Of a stretch of DNA of 48,291 nucleotides, positions 7,617 through 15,298 are shown in pieces. The DNA comes from an uncultured Lachnospiraceae bacterium (lineage in GTDB: Bacteria; Bacillota; Clostridia; Lachnospirales; Lachnospiraceae): positions 1 to 48,291 of the forward strand of contig CAJUMB010000022.1 of the NCBI GenBank assembly GCA_910587105.1, given 5' to 3'. The translations under genes were made by a program, and so were the position numbers. Position 1 is the first letter of the stretch. The number at the start of each line of letters is the position of its first letter. The notes under the pieces were generated by a model. It worked only from the letters and a program-made list of their open reading frames with translations, searched no databases and was not told where the DNA came from.

Positions 7617-9005
7617 ATGAGGAAAGTAACAGGAGAAAGAGAACATATGGAGAATCCGCTGGGGACTCAGCCCGTCAGCAAATTGCTGCCCAAATTTGCA
7701 ATTCCGGCAATTATCAGTATGCTGGTCAGTGCACTTTACAACATTGTGGATCAGATCTTTATCGGGCAGGGGGTGGGCATGTATGGCAATGCAGCAACCA
7801 ACGTGGCGTTTCCTTTGACCACACTGGCAACTTCCCTGGGGCTTCTGCTGGGAATCGGGGGCGCGTCCAATTTTAATCTGGAGATGGGAAGAGGGAATGA
7901 GGAAAAGGCCAAGAAGATTGCAGGCACTGCTTTTGGAAGCCAGCTGATTGCCGGAATCGCAGTATGCATTCTTGTACGGCTGTTTCTGAAACCCATGATA
8001 CTGGCTTTTGGAGCTACGCCGGAGGTGCTGGATTATGCCGTCACTTATGTGGGAATTACCTCCTTTGGTATGCCGTTTTATATTCTCACCATCGGTTCCA
8101 ACCATATGGTACGTGCAGACGGAAGCCCCACCTATTCTATGATCTCCATGGTCACCGGTGCGCTGGTGAATACCATTTTGGACCCGCTGTTTATTTTTCA
8201 GTTCCATATGGGCATTGCCGGGGCTGCATGGGCCACTGTCATTGGACAGGTTCTGTCAGCTGTCATGGTATTTTGTTACTGGCCCAGGTTTAAAACGGTG
8301 AAGCTTCATATAAAAGATTTTATTCCCCAGGGAAAACACCTGGCATCCATTGCCGCCCTGGGAGCAGCAGCCTGTTTTAACCAGCTGGCTATGATGGCTA
8401 CACAGATTGTGATGAACAATGTTCTGCGCAGTTATGGAGCTGATTCTGTGTATGGCAGTGATATCCCCCTGGCTGTGGTGGGAATCGTGGCAAAGGTAAA
8501 CATGGTGTTTATGGCCATTGTGATCGGAATTGCCCAGGGCTCACAGCCTATTTTTGGCTTTAATTACGGTGCAGAACAATACCAGAGGGTGAGGACTACT
8601 TACCGCTATGCCGGAGCTGCGGCCACAGCTGTAGCAATTGTGTCGTTTCTGGGATTCCAGATTTTTCCCCGGCAGATTACCAGTTTATTTGGGTCTGGAG
8701 AGGAATTGTATTATCAGTTTTCTATACAATATTTCAGGATTTTTATGTTTTTTACCTTTTTAAATGGAATACAGCCTTTGACGGCGAACTTTTTTACATC
8801 CATCGGAAAATCCACAAGGGGTATTCTGCTGTCCATGACCAGACAGCTGATTTTTTTAATTCCCTTGGTGGTAATATTTCCCATATTTATGGGAATAGAT
8901 GGGGTTATTTATGCAGGGCCTGTGGCAGATGCGGCGGCGGGAATTCTGGCAGTCTATATGGTTCGGCGGGAATTCAGACAAATGCCGCGGGAAGCGGTGC
9001 AATAA
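7617..9005 (+). CDS. MATE family multidrug/sodium antiporter-type exporter
   Basis: Polytopic inner-membrane exporter of about 462 residues with 12 predicted hydrophobic segments. The N-terminal stretch PAIISMLVSALYNIVDQIFIG is the hallmark of bacterial MatE (PF01554) proteins of the DinF/NorM/MepA group, and the second MatE repeat begins near residue 240 (AACFNQLAMM). These proteins export cationic drugs or metabolites using sodium or proton gradients; the substrate here is unknown. Start: ATG 7617 follows GGGGAG with about 9 nt spacing. ATG 7647 follows AGGAG with 11 nt spacing, matches typical family N-termini, and is equally possible. No terminator is evident between this gene and rubrerythrin. 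Confidence 0.9.
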   Translation: MRKVTGEREHMENPLGTQPVSKLLPKFAIPAIISMLVSALYNIVDQIFIGQGVGMYGNAATNVAFPLTTLATSLGLLLGIGGASNFNLEMGRGNEEKAKKIAGTAFGSQLIAGIAVCILVRLFLKPMILAFGATPEVLDYAVTYVGITSFGMPFYILTIGSNHMVRADGSPTYSMISMVTGALVNTILDPLFIFQFHMGIAGAAWATVIGQVLSAVMVFCYWPRFKTVKLHIKDFIPQGKHLASIAALGAAACFNQLAMMATQIVMNNVLRSYGADSVYGSDIPLAVVGIVAKVNMVFMAIVIGIAQGSQPIFGFNYGAEQYQRVRTTYRYAGAAATAVAIVSFLGFQIFPRQITSLFGSGEELYYQFSIQYFRIFMFFTFLNGIQPLTANFFTSIGKSTRGILLSMTRQLIFLIPLVVIFPIFMGIDGVIYAGPVADAAAGILAVYMVRREFRQMPREAVQ

Positions 9006-9075
9006 TAATTGAGATAAATTCTTATCATATTATGGAAAAAAACGGACATACTGTAAGAGACAAAGCAGTTATATC

Positions 9076-9144
9076 GTATGATGAGAGCGCCAAAAGTCCA
9101 TGTTTTCACACTCAGAAACTTTTGGCGGGCTGATCATATCATAC
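9076..9144 (+). promoter_or_regulatory. Two-tier stem-loop in the rubrerythrin leader
   Basis: CGCCAAAAGT at 9088-9097 pairs perfectly with ACTTTTGGCG at 9118-9127 around a 20-nt loop. An outer stem pairs GTATGAT (9076-9082) with ATCATAC (9138-9144). The structure ends exactly where the ribosome binding site CCAGGAGGT begins, so it could affect translation of the next gene. A second short inverted repeat, GATAA-ATTC-TTATC, at 9013-9026 could be a regulator site, but no regulator family was assigned. Confidence 0.55.
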
Positions 9145-9156
9145 CAGGAGGTCAGT

Positions 9157-9762
9157 ATGTCAATTAAATTCTGTGACAGTGAAACAAGGGTAAATCTTAT
9201 GCGGGCTTTTGCCGGGGAGAGCCAGGCGAGAAACAGGTATGTGTTCAGTGCAGATTTTTCAAAAAAAGAACACCTGCAGGTGATTGAGCAGGTATTTCGC
9301 TTTACCGCAGCCCAGGAACAGCAGCACGCCAAAATATTCTATGACCATCTTCAGGAGCTGAATGGAAACACAATTGTCATCGACGCGGGGTATCCAGTGG
9401 ATAACTACAAAGATGTAGATAAGCTGCTCCGGGCCGCTCAGCACAACGAATATGAAGAACACGATGACATATACAGTCATTTCGGAGAAGTGGCGGCTTC
9501 CGAGGGGTTTGACGCAGTGGCAGATTCTTTCCAGAGAATCGCCAAAATCGAGAAAATCCACGGTGACCGGTTCGGCCGTCTGGCACAGCTTCTGGAAGAA
9601 AAGAAATTATTTGTATCCGATGTGGAATCAGCCTGGATGTGCTTGAAATGCGGACATGTATACCAAGGTAATGAAGCGCCCAAAGTGTGTCCCGTCTGCC
9701 GGCATGACCAGGGGTATTTCATCCGGATGGATCTGATGCCGGATCTGTCAGCGGTGCATTGA
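9157..9762 (+). CDS. rbr: Rubrerythrin (diiron peroxidase with C-terminal rubredoxin domain)
   Basis: Cytoplasmic non-haem iron protein of 201 residues that reduces hydrogen peroxide in anaerobes. The N-terminal ferritin-like four-helix domain (about residues 1-150) carries the diiron ligands in E-x-x-H contexts such as AQEQQHAKIF and AKIEKIHGDRF. The C-terminal rubredoxin-like domain has the two iron-binding pairs CLKC and CPVC. ATG 9157 follows CCAGGAGGT. The upstream frame opening at 9100 was rejected because homologs begin at MSIKF. A structured leader precedes the gene and a terminator follows, so it appears to be transcribed alone. Confidence 0.95.
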   Translation: MSIKFCDSETRVNLMRAFAGESQARNRYVFSADFSKKEHLQVIEQVFRFTAAQEQQHAKIFYDHLQELNGNTIVIDAGYPVDNYKDVDKLLRAAQHNEYEEHDDIYSHFGEVAASEGFDAVADSFQRIAKIEKIHGDRFGRLAQLLEEKKLFVSDVESAWMCLKCGHVYQGNEAPKVCPVCRHDQGYFIRMDLMPDLSAVH

Positions 9763-9789
9763 TCTGGGATTTTCACAGGACAATCCCTG

Positions 9790-9839
9790 CAGGGAACTAT
9801 GGCCAATTGCAGTCCGGCCCAGTTCCCTGTAATTTTTTT
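9790..9839 (+). terminator. Rho-independent terminator after rubrerythrin
   Basis: CAGGGAACT at 9790-9798 pairs perfectly with AGTTCCCTG at 9821-9829. A run of seven T follows at 9833-9839, just before the end of the convergent G3E GTPase gene. Confidence 0.85.
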
Positions 9840-9840
9840 G

Positions 9841-10779
9841 CTATTTTTTCTGTCTGGGAATGAAAGCTTCCATCACGGCCTTTTCATCCAAATCCTGTCC
9901 GATTACCAGAAACAGTCCCTTTTTCATAGAGACAGGTTTTATGTAAAAACCATCCAGGGAACAGTTGATCTCATACCAGTTCCCAGCAGTATCGGAAATA
10001 TGTCCTTTCACACGCAGGACAGTGCCGTATCTGGGGTCAGACAACAGGCCGCGCAGACGGACTTCCAGGTCTACTGCATCTTCACACAGATTGGCCATCA
10101 CCCGGGCGGTGAAGACACGGCCGTGCTGCATGAATTCCCGTTCATGTTCCAGTATCTGGAAGCCGCAGGAGGCGAATGCGGCAAAATCCTCATCGGTAAA
10201 CTCTTCCCAGTTCTTTTGGCATACATTGCCCCCGAAGACACGGGTGCCGCCGTGTTCCCGGATAATCTGATTCCATTTGGATATGGTTTCCTCCTGGACG
10301 TCAGCGCCGGCGCTGCTTGTCTTACTCATGATCACCATTCCTGTACATAAGAGCTGGGAAAACATAATATACTTAGCCTCAGACGAGAGCTTTTCGTCAA
10401 ACCGGGCGTCTGCGATGGTGAGTATGCTCCCGATTTCACAACAGTCCTTCACTGGCTTTGTCAGCATGGTCTCAAAAAATTCGTCTACATCATAAATACC
10501 CGAAGGTTCCACCAGAATACGGTCATATCCGCTGGCAGCGGCATCCAGCAGCATATTCTGAAAAGCAATTTTTGCGGTGCAGCACATACAGCCTCCGGCA
10601 ATCTGGCTGATGTCATAGTCTTCATCCTTCAGCATAACCGCGTCCACATTGACGCCGCCGAACTCATTTTCAATAATATTGATTCTCTGGCCCTTTCTCA
10701 TGAAGTAATCCGCATATCTGCGGATAAAAGTGGTTTTGCCTGCTCCCAGGAAACCGGTGATTAAATCTACTTTGACCAT
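9841..10779 (-). CDS. G3E family (CobW/YjiA-like) metal-chaperone GTPase
   Basis: P-loop GTPase of 312 residues. Walker A is GFLGAGKTT at residues 9-17. The metal-binding C-x-C-C motif is GGCMCC with C64, C66 and C67. Switch and Walker B elements are around ILVEPSG. The usual N-K-x-D guanine-specificity motif is replaced by MSKTSSAGAD, so this loop is atypical. A CobW C-terminal-like domain follows from about residue 215. G3E proteins deliver Zn, Ni or cobalt/cobalamin to target enzymes (family knowledge); the target here is unknown. The start at 10779 has AGGAGG upstream. The gene lies 37 bp after a small His-rich gene on the same strand, probably in the same transcript. Confidence 0.88.
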   Translation of the reverse strand: MVKVDLITGFLGAGKTTFIRRYADYFMRKGQRINIIENEFGGVNVDAVMLKDEDYDISQIAGGCMCCTAKIAFQNMLLDAAASGYDRILVEPSGIYDVDEFFETMLTKPVKDCCEIGSILTIADARFDEKLSSEAKYIMFSQLLCTGMVIMSKTSSAGADVQEETISKWNQIIREHGGTRVFGGNVCQKNWEEFTDEDFAAFASCGFQILEHEREFMQHGRVFTARVMANLCEDAVDLEVRLRGLLSDPRYGTVLRVKGHISDTAGNWYEINCSLDGFYIKPVSMKKGLFLVIGQDLDEKAVMEAFIPRQKK

Positions 10780-10816
10780 GTGTCAGTCCTCCTGTTTATT
10801 CGATAGTGCAGATTTT

Positions 10817-10972
10817 TTAAAGAAGTTTGGCGGCTGTCCCATCAATTTCTTGAACAGCCGTGAAAACATAAAAACGGTGCATGTGAGTCTGGATATGTGT
10901 CAGGGTATGATAAGTCTCAAAAGACACGGCAATGGATGAAGTATCCGAGGCGGGAAAATCATAATAAGTCAT
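10817..10972 (-). CDS. Small His-rich protein upstream of the G3E GTPase
   Basis: Candidate gene of 51 residues on the minus strand. The ATG at 10972-10970 is preceded by AAGGAG with an 8-nt gap, and a promoter lies about 30 bp further upstream, so the start is well supported. The frame is also open upstream to a TTG at 11101, but that start has no ribosome binding site and lies behind the promoter. The sequence has four histidines in a short helix-compatible stretch (YHTLTHIQTHMH, H22, H26, H30, H32). It has no signal peptide or membrane segment, and I do not recognise a family. Close linkage to a metallochaperone GTPase suggests metal binding or sensing (inference). Confidence 0.6.
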   Translation of the reverse strand: MTYYDFPASDTSSIAVSFETYHTLTHIQTHMHRFYVFTAVQEIDGTAAKLL

Positions 10973-10998
10973 TGGTGCGTCTCCTTCATTCAGTTCCC

Positions 10999-11027
10999 AT
11001 TGTATTCCTTTTGAGCATAAAAGTAAA
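10999..11027 (-). promoter_or_regulatory. Promoter for the small His-rich protein and G3E GTPase
   Basis: On the minus strand, TTTACT (11027-11022) and TACAAT (11004-10999) are separated by 17 bp. The predicted start near 10992 gives a leader of about 20 nt that contains the AAGGAG site of the small gene. Confidence 0.6.
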
Positions 11028-11254
11028 GTTATAGAATTGAATTGTGCTAAAATCCAATTATTTTCTTCTTCTATCGCAGGTCTGTCGGGAGTTATACTCA
11101 AAGAGTATCATACGTATTTGACATATGATTTGCTATTTTGCTTGAAACAGTGAAGACCTGCTGGCAAATCATTTGGCTTACGGGTATACAATACGGGTAT
11201 CAGAGGTGCACCACAAACAAGAATGGGAAAAGCGCGGGAAAACAGGAGCGTGCA

Positions 11255-12043
11255 GAGGAGGAAAAAGTTAGACTCTGGAAAGATCACAATGATTTAAAAG
11301 AAACCAGGCCCCTTCTGCTGGTGGACATGGAAAACGGCTGGAATGAAGCGGTGAGATTTGACAGGGATATCCAGTGTGAAGGGTATATGGCACAGGACCT
11401 GGTTGTCGTGATAAACGAAAAGGCATCAGAAGCGGCTTTTATGCTGGCAAAGGAAATATTTGACGGTATTGTGGAAGTCAGAATGCGAACCTGGTGGTTC
11501 TGGTCCTCCCATATGGTGCTGGCATATGCAAATTTCCGGGGGCTGGGTCTCACAGACAGTCTGCACACAGACCGAAATCATGTAACTCTGAAAACTATGT
11601 GGGGGCTCTGTGAAGCACAGGAATGCGGTGACATTTCCCCGGAAATGTTCCATGAGTTTATTTACCCCTATCACAGGCAGACAGCAGAACTTTTCGGACT
11701 GACCTGTTACGCGTGCTGTGAGGGGATTGATGAAAAATGGGAGTGGGTAAAGGAGCTGCCAAATCTGTGGAGAGTCTCCATATCCCAGTGGTCAGACATG
11801 GCAAAGATGTCCGATTATCTGAAAGGGGACTTCATTTACTCTTATAAAGCAAACTCTGCCCATGTGACAGTACCTGACATGAATGAAGAAGTCATCCAGG
11901 GAGAGCTGCGCCGGATGTTTGAAAAAAACCGTGAAAACCATGTGGAAGTGGTCTTGAAAGACCTGCACACCATCAGTAACAAACCGGAACAGGTTATCCG
12001 CTGGGTGCAGATAGTGAGAGAAGAATTGGAGCGGGTTTATTAA
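11255..12043 (+). pseudogene. Decayed uroporphyrinogen-decarboxylase-like gene
   Basis: The frame from about 11255 encodes a URO-D-superfamily-like protein of the kind found beside corrinoid methyltransferases in gut Clostridia. Recognisable parts are LWKDHNDLKETRPLLLVDMENGW, MWGLCEAQECGDISPEMFHEF, CYACCEGIDEKWEW and the C-terminal VLKDLHTISNKPEQVIRW. Two family segments that normally lie after the N-terminal motif and after FRGLGL seem to be missing in frame, leaving about 260 residues where about 400 are usual (judged from memory of the family). No ATG or GTG with a ribosome binding site lies at the expected start: AGGAGG at 11256-11261 is not followed by a start codon. Sequence upstream to 11138 is open but derives partly from the intergenic repeat (AAATCATTTGGC). 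Confidence 0.6.
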
Positions 12044-12051
12044 TTGCTGCC

Positions 12052-12078
12052 GCCGCAGGGTCGTCCCTGCGGCATTTT
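12052..12078 (+). terminator. Rho-independent terminator after the URO-D-like remnant
   Basis: GCCGCAGGG at 12052-12060 pairs perfectly with CCCTGCGGC at 12065-12073 around the tetraloop TCGT, followed by ATTTT. Confidence 0.85.
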
Positions 12079-12128
12079 CCGGTTTGTTTCCCAGTTGAAT
12101 ATTAAATGAGAATTATGCAAAATAAAAA

Positions 12129-12157
12129 TTGACAAAACACATAATATGTGTGATAAT
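12129..12157 (+). promoter_or_regulatory. Strong promoter with palindromic operator candidate in the spacer
   Basis: TTGACA at 12129-12134 and GATAAT at 12152-12157 are spaced by 17 bp. Within the spacer, ACACATA (12137-12143) and TATGTGT (12145-12151) form a perfect inverted repeat around one base, the classical position for a repressor site. The next gene starts at 12443, giving a leader of about 280 nt. Confidence 0.75.
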
Positions 12158-12185
12158 TTATTCATCTATATAGTCTATGATTAGA

Positions 12186-12400
12186 ACGTCAAGAAGTCTT
12201 TTGATGGGCTGATCATTCTATACTTATATCAAAGTTCTTGTCACTTCAGACAAAAGAATCCTATAGCGTGTTATACATGAACGAAATGGTGAGCCTGTCA
12301 GAAGAGTTCCTTTCCTTTGCCGTAGAAAATGGACTTTTGGGGCTCCGGAGCATGTTTGAAAACCGTAACTGATCAATACCTTCTCGGTTACGAAAAATCA
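12186..12400 (+). other. Long leader with rubrerythrin-leader-like modules and a repeat fragment
   Basis: The stretch between promoter and gene holds AGTCTTTTGATGGGCTGATCA (12195-12215), very close to ACTTTTGGCGGGCTGATCA at 9118-9136. It also holds ATGGACTTTTGGGGCTC at about 12330-12346, close to the inverse of the left arm at 9085-9102. GGAGCATGTTTGAAAA at 12347-12362 is a fragment of the dispersed repeat. CGTAACTGA/TCGGTTACG near 12364-12392 form a small hairpin. A 31-codon open frame (12277-12372) has no ribosome binding site and is not called. Confidence 0.45.
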
Positions 12401-12442
12401 TGAAATTTATTTTATCTGAGAAGCAAAAGGAGAAATGTGCTT

Positions 12443-13489
12443 ATGAAAAATCGCTTAAAAGATTACTTTCCATCTATCTGGACAGCAGAGGAATGGGAGG
12501 AAAACCTGCAGGAGAATCAGAGCCAGCAGGAAATATTTGAAAGCTGGCAGAGCAGCGTGCAGAAAGAATTTCTGGATTTTTGTACAGGTGTCCAGGGAAT
12601 TGATGTTCTGCAGGGGGCCTTTTTCCGGCTTGCCATGAAACAGGAAAGCCTCAGGGAGTTTCTGTCATCCCTGCTGGGCAAAAAGGTTAGGCGGCTGTAC
12701 CAGGAAGATGAGGAAGAAATCCCGGGCTACGCTTGTCTGTACAGCAATCTCTACCTGGAATTCGAGGATGGAGAAAATGCCATAGCAGAAATCTGGAAAA
12801 CAGGGGCAGAATTCTCCAGTTTTCCATATGCCTGCCGTTGTGCCAGGGTACTGGTATCCCAGTGGGAGAAAAAGCAGAAAAAACTGGGAAAGAAATTCAG
12901 GAACCGCAGCATAGGAAAGGTATGCATGATTGTATTGTTCGAAGACTGTCCTATAAAATCTGAGACGGCTCCGGAAACTTATGTCCACAGGGGGAAAATC
13001 TGTTTTGACACAGGCATCAGCCTGGAATTTCTACAGGAATATTACCTGCTGAATCTGGATTTTTGCCAGGATATCCGAAGAGAAAAAGGCATACAGACAG
13101 AACTGGAAGGATGGATGACTTTCCTGGGGTGCCGCCAGCCGGAGAAAATCGTACAGCTGATCAAGACATACCCTCATTTCAAAGGAATATATCAGGAACT
13201 CTATGAGGTCTGCCGGGACGGTGAGAGAATACTGCAGATGTTTGAGGCAGAGATGAAAAGCAGAGAAGAAAATCTGGACAAAAGAACCATGGAGGAAATG
13301 GAAGAAACCATCGACAAACTCACCAGACAGCATGAGGAAGACCGAAACTCTCTGGAAACATTGAGAAAAGAAAACCGTCAAAAAGAAGAGCAGATTACCC
13401 GGCAGTACCGGGAAGCTATACAAAGAATCGAGGAGCTGGAGAAAATGATAGAGTATAGGAATGGTGGGAAAATAACGGATGCATCTTGA
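12443..13489 (+). CDS. Rpn-like PD-(D/E)XK nuclease/transposase-family protein with coiled coil
   Basis: Protein of 348 residues related to the Rpn/PDDEXK_2 group (PF12784-like), common in Lachnospiraceae. The N-terminal half has FFRLAMKQESLREFLSSLLG, and the nuclease-like core is LYLEFEDGENAIAEIWKTGAEF followed by ARVLVSQW. The usual E-x-Q catalytic strand (E-I/V-Q-K) reads EIWK here, with Trp in place of Gln, so activity may be lost or altered. The C-terminal 70 residues form a Glu/Lys/Arg-rich coiled coil. The ATG at 12443 lies 10 nt after AAGGAG; a GTG at 12437 is closer but less likely. Rpn proteins promote recombination or act as DNA endonucleases in defence (family knowledge); the role here is unknown. 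Confidence 0.7.
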   Translation: MKNRLKDYFPSIWTAEEWEENLQENQSQQEIFESWQSSVQKEFLDFCTGVQGIDVLQGAFFRLAMKQESLREFLSSLLGKKVRRLYQEDEEEIPGYACLYSNLYLEFEDGENAIAEIWKTGAEFSSFPYACRCARVLVSQWEKKQKKLGKKFRNRSIGKVCMIVLFEDCPIKSETAPETYVHRGKICFDTGISLEFLQEYYLLNLDFCQDIRREKGIQTELEGWMTFLGCRQPEKIVQLIKTYPHFKGIYQELYEVCRDGERILQMFEAEMKSREENLDKRTMEEMEETIDKLTRQHEEDRNSLETLRKENRQKEEQITRQYREAIQRIEELEKMIEYRNGGKITDAS

Positions 13490-13581
13490 CTTGTCTATTT
13501 CTCTGACAGCACAAAAAGCCTCGCCGCAGCCCCAAAAAGTATGATAAAATATAGCCACATGGAAAAATAACAAGGAGGACA

Positions 13582-14607
13582 ATGAATAAACTTAAAGGAA
13601 GTATAGAAACACTCAATGCTCTGCAGCTTACCAAAGATATCCAATGGCTGGATGAGCAGAGCAAAACAGTACTGCATAGTAAAGAAGTTTTGGCAGTGAT
13701 TCTTCAGGGGACAATAGAAGAATATAAAGGATACAGCCGGAAAGAAATCATGGAATTTATAGAGAAAGATTCCATAAATGAGGCCAAAGAGGTGTCTGTG
13801 GGGAGGACAAATACAGAAATTCAGGGGGAATGTGCAGAATTTGTGCAGCTGAATGAGAAAACATCACGGTTTGATATAGTATTTCGGGCAAAAAATCCTG
13901 CATTGTCCGATGAAAATGTACTATTCAGTCTGCATGTGGATATTGAGCCGCAAAAGACGTACAGGCCGGGCTATCCTATCGAAAAAAGAGGAATTTATTA
14001 TCTCGCTAGGAGATTATCATCCCAACTATCTCTGATTACAGAGAAAACCGATTATAAACAGCTGGAAAAGTGCTATAGTATATGGATCTGCCGGGATGAT
14101 ATTCCGGCAAAAGCACGTTACAGTATATCCTTTTACAGTATGGCCAATATAGAAAACATAGGGGAGAATACGGCATTGCCCCAGGACTATGACTTGATGT
14201 CTCTGGTGGTTATCAAGCTGGGGGAGAAAGATTATAAAGGAATAGCAGAGGATTCAGAGTATGACCTTTTGCACTTTTTGAATATAATCATGTATCCCCA
14301 TAAAGAAGATTTTATGGAAGAAATATCAAAATATATAGATTTTTCTGAAAATGAAGAATTATGGGAGGAGGTAACAGGAATGGAAGGCTTAGGACAATGT
14401 ATATTGGAAGAAGGAATTGTACAGGGCATGGAACGTGGAATACGGGCTTTGATTCTTGACCATTTGGAGGAAAAGGTTCCAAGAGAAAAGAGTATTGCCA
14501 AGTTACAGAAGCATTTTGGACTGGAGGAAGAAGAAGCAAGGCATTATTACGGGAAATATGGGGCTGAAAACCAATGTCAGAGGGGAGAAGGCGGGGCAGG
14601 CATATAG
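13582..14607 (+). CDS. PD-(D/E)XK nuclease-family protein (Rpn-like)
   Basis: Protein of 341 residues. An N-terminal region resembles phage/Clostridia Rpn-like proteins (KEVLAVILQGTIEEYKGYSRKEI). The nuclease-like core has an intact acidic strand, LHVDIEPQKTYRPGYP, with D-I-E-P-Q as the D/E-x-Q element and YYLARRLSSQL after it. The C-terminus has the Gly/Glu-rich GIVQGMERGIRALI typical of Rpn tails, ending in a helical segment around FGLEEEEARHYYGKY. ATG 13582 is preceded by AAGGAGGA. It follows the EIWK paralog-like gene by 92 bp on the same strand, so the two may act together. No catalytic role is proven. Confidence 0.7.
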   Translation: MNKLKGSIETLNALQLTKDIQWLDEQSKTVLHSKEVLAVILQGTIEEYKGYSRKEIMEFIEKDSINEAKEVSVGRTNTEIQGECAEFVQLNEKTSRFDIVFRAKNPALSDENVLFSLHVDIEPQKTYRPGYPIEKRGIYYLARRLSSQLSLITEKTDYKQLEKCYSIWICRDDIPAKARYSISFYSMANIENIGENTALPQDYDLMSLVVIKLGEKDYKGIAEDSEYDLLHFLNIIMYPHKEDFMEEISKYIDFSENEELWEEVTGMEGLGQCILEEGIVQGMERGIRALILDHLEEKVPREKSIAKLQKHFGLEEEEARHYYGKYGAENQCQRGEGGAGI

Positions 14608-14716
14608 CCATACTGCCCCCTTATTCAGTTGACGCAGGTTGCTGCGCCTGATTTTTGCCTGACACTCTCGAAGAAAGATCCGGCGCAGCTTTATCAGATT
14701 ATTTCTTTACAGTCCC

Positions 14717-15214
14717 TTACCGATTATCGACTTTTTCCGGATACAAATCATGGTGTGTCAGACGTTCCCAGGCAATCTTCTCCCAGCGGGTGCCGGGGCG
14801 TCCATAATTGCAGTAAGGGTCGATGGAGATGCCTCCCCGGGGGGTGAATTTTCCCCAGACTTCGATGTACTTAGGCGACATGAGCCGGATTAAGTCTTTC
14901 ATAATAATATTGATGCAGTCTTCATGGAAGTCGCCGTGATTGCGGAAACTGAAAAGATACAGTTTCAGAGACTTGCTTTCCACCATCTGCTCACCGGGAA
15001 CATACGAAATGTAAATTGTGGCAAAGTCTGGCTGACCGGTAATCGGGCAGAGGCTGGTGAATTCGGGACAGTTGAATTTTACAAAATAGTCGTTTTCCGG
15101 GTGTTTATTGGGAAATGTCTCTAAAATATCTGGCGTATAGTCCTGAGGGTAACGGGTTTCCTGGTTACCCAGAAGACTGACGCCCGGAATTTTATTTTCA
15201 TTACGTTTTGTCAT
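14717..15214 (-). CDS. queF: NADPH-dependent 7-cyano-7-deazaguanine (preQ0) reductase QueF
   Basis: Enzyme of 165 residues that reduces the nitrile preQ0 to the amine preQ1 in queuosine synthesis. Family landmarks include CPEFTSLCPITGQPDFA, with the nucleophile Cys in the SLCPITGQPD motif, then ESKSLKLYLFSFRNHGDFHED and FTPRGGISIDP. The length fits the short YkvM-type (unimodular) QueF. The ATG at 15214 has AAAGGAG upstream; the longer frame to 15283 crosses an intergenic hairpin and was rejected. It lies downstream of queT in a preQ1-riboswitch-controlled operon. Confidence 0.95.
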   Translation of the reverse strand: MTKRNENKIPGVSLLGNQETRYPQDYTPDILETFPNKHPENDYFVKFNCPEFTSLCPITGQPDFATIYISYVPGEQMVESKSLKLYLFSFRNHGDFHEDCINIIMKDLIRLMSPKYIEVWGKFTPRGGISIDPYCNYGRPGTRWEKIAWERLTHHDLYPEKVDNR

Positions 15215-15239
15215 AATAGGCTCCTTTAGATTTAAGAAA

Positions 15240-15260
15240 GAATCCGGCTCTGCCGGATTC
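15240..15260 (-). other. Intercistronic hairpin between queT and queF
   Basis: GAATCCGGC and GCCGGATTC pair perfectly around TCT. There is no T-tract, so this is more likely an mRNA processing or stability element than a terminator. Confidence 0.5.
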
Positions 15261-15298
15261 TCCGCGCCGGAGTGCGGCTCCACAGTGTATCTGCGACG

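Noticed and set aside
12277..12372. 31-codon small open frame in the leader of the Rpn-like gene
   Set aside because: It reads like protein but has no ribosome binding site and overlaps repeat-derived sequence, so it was not called a gene.
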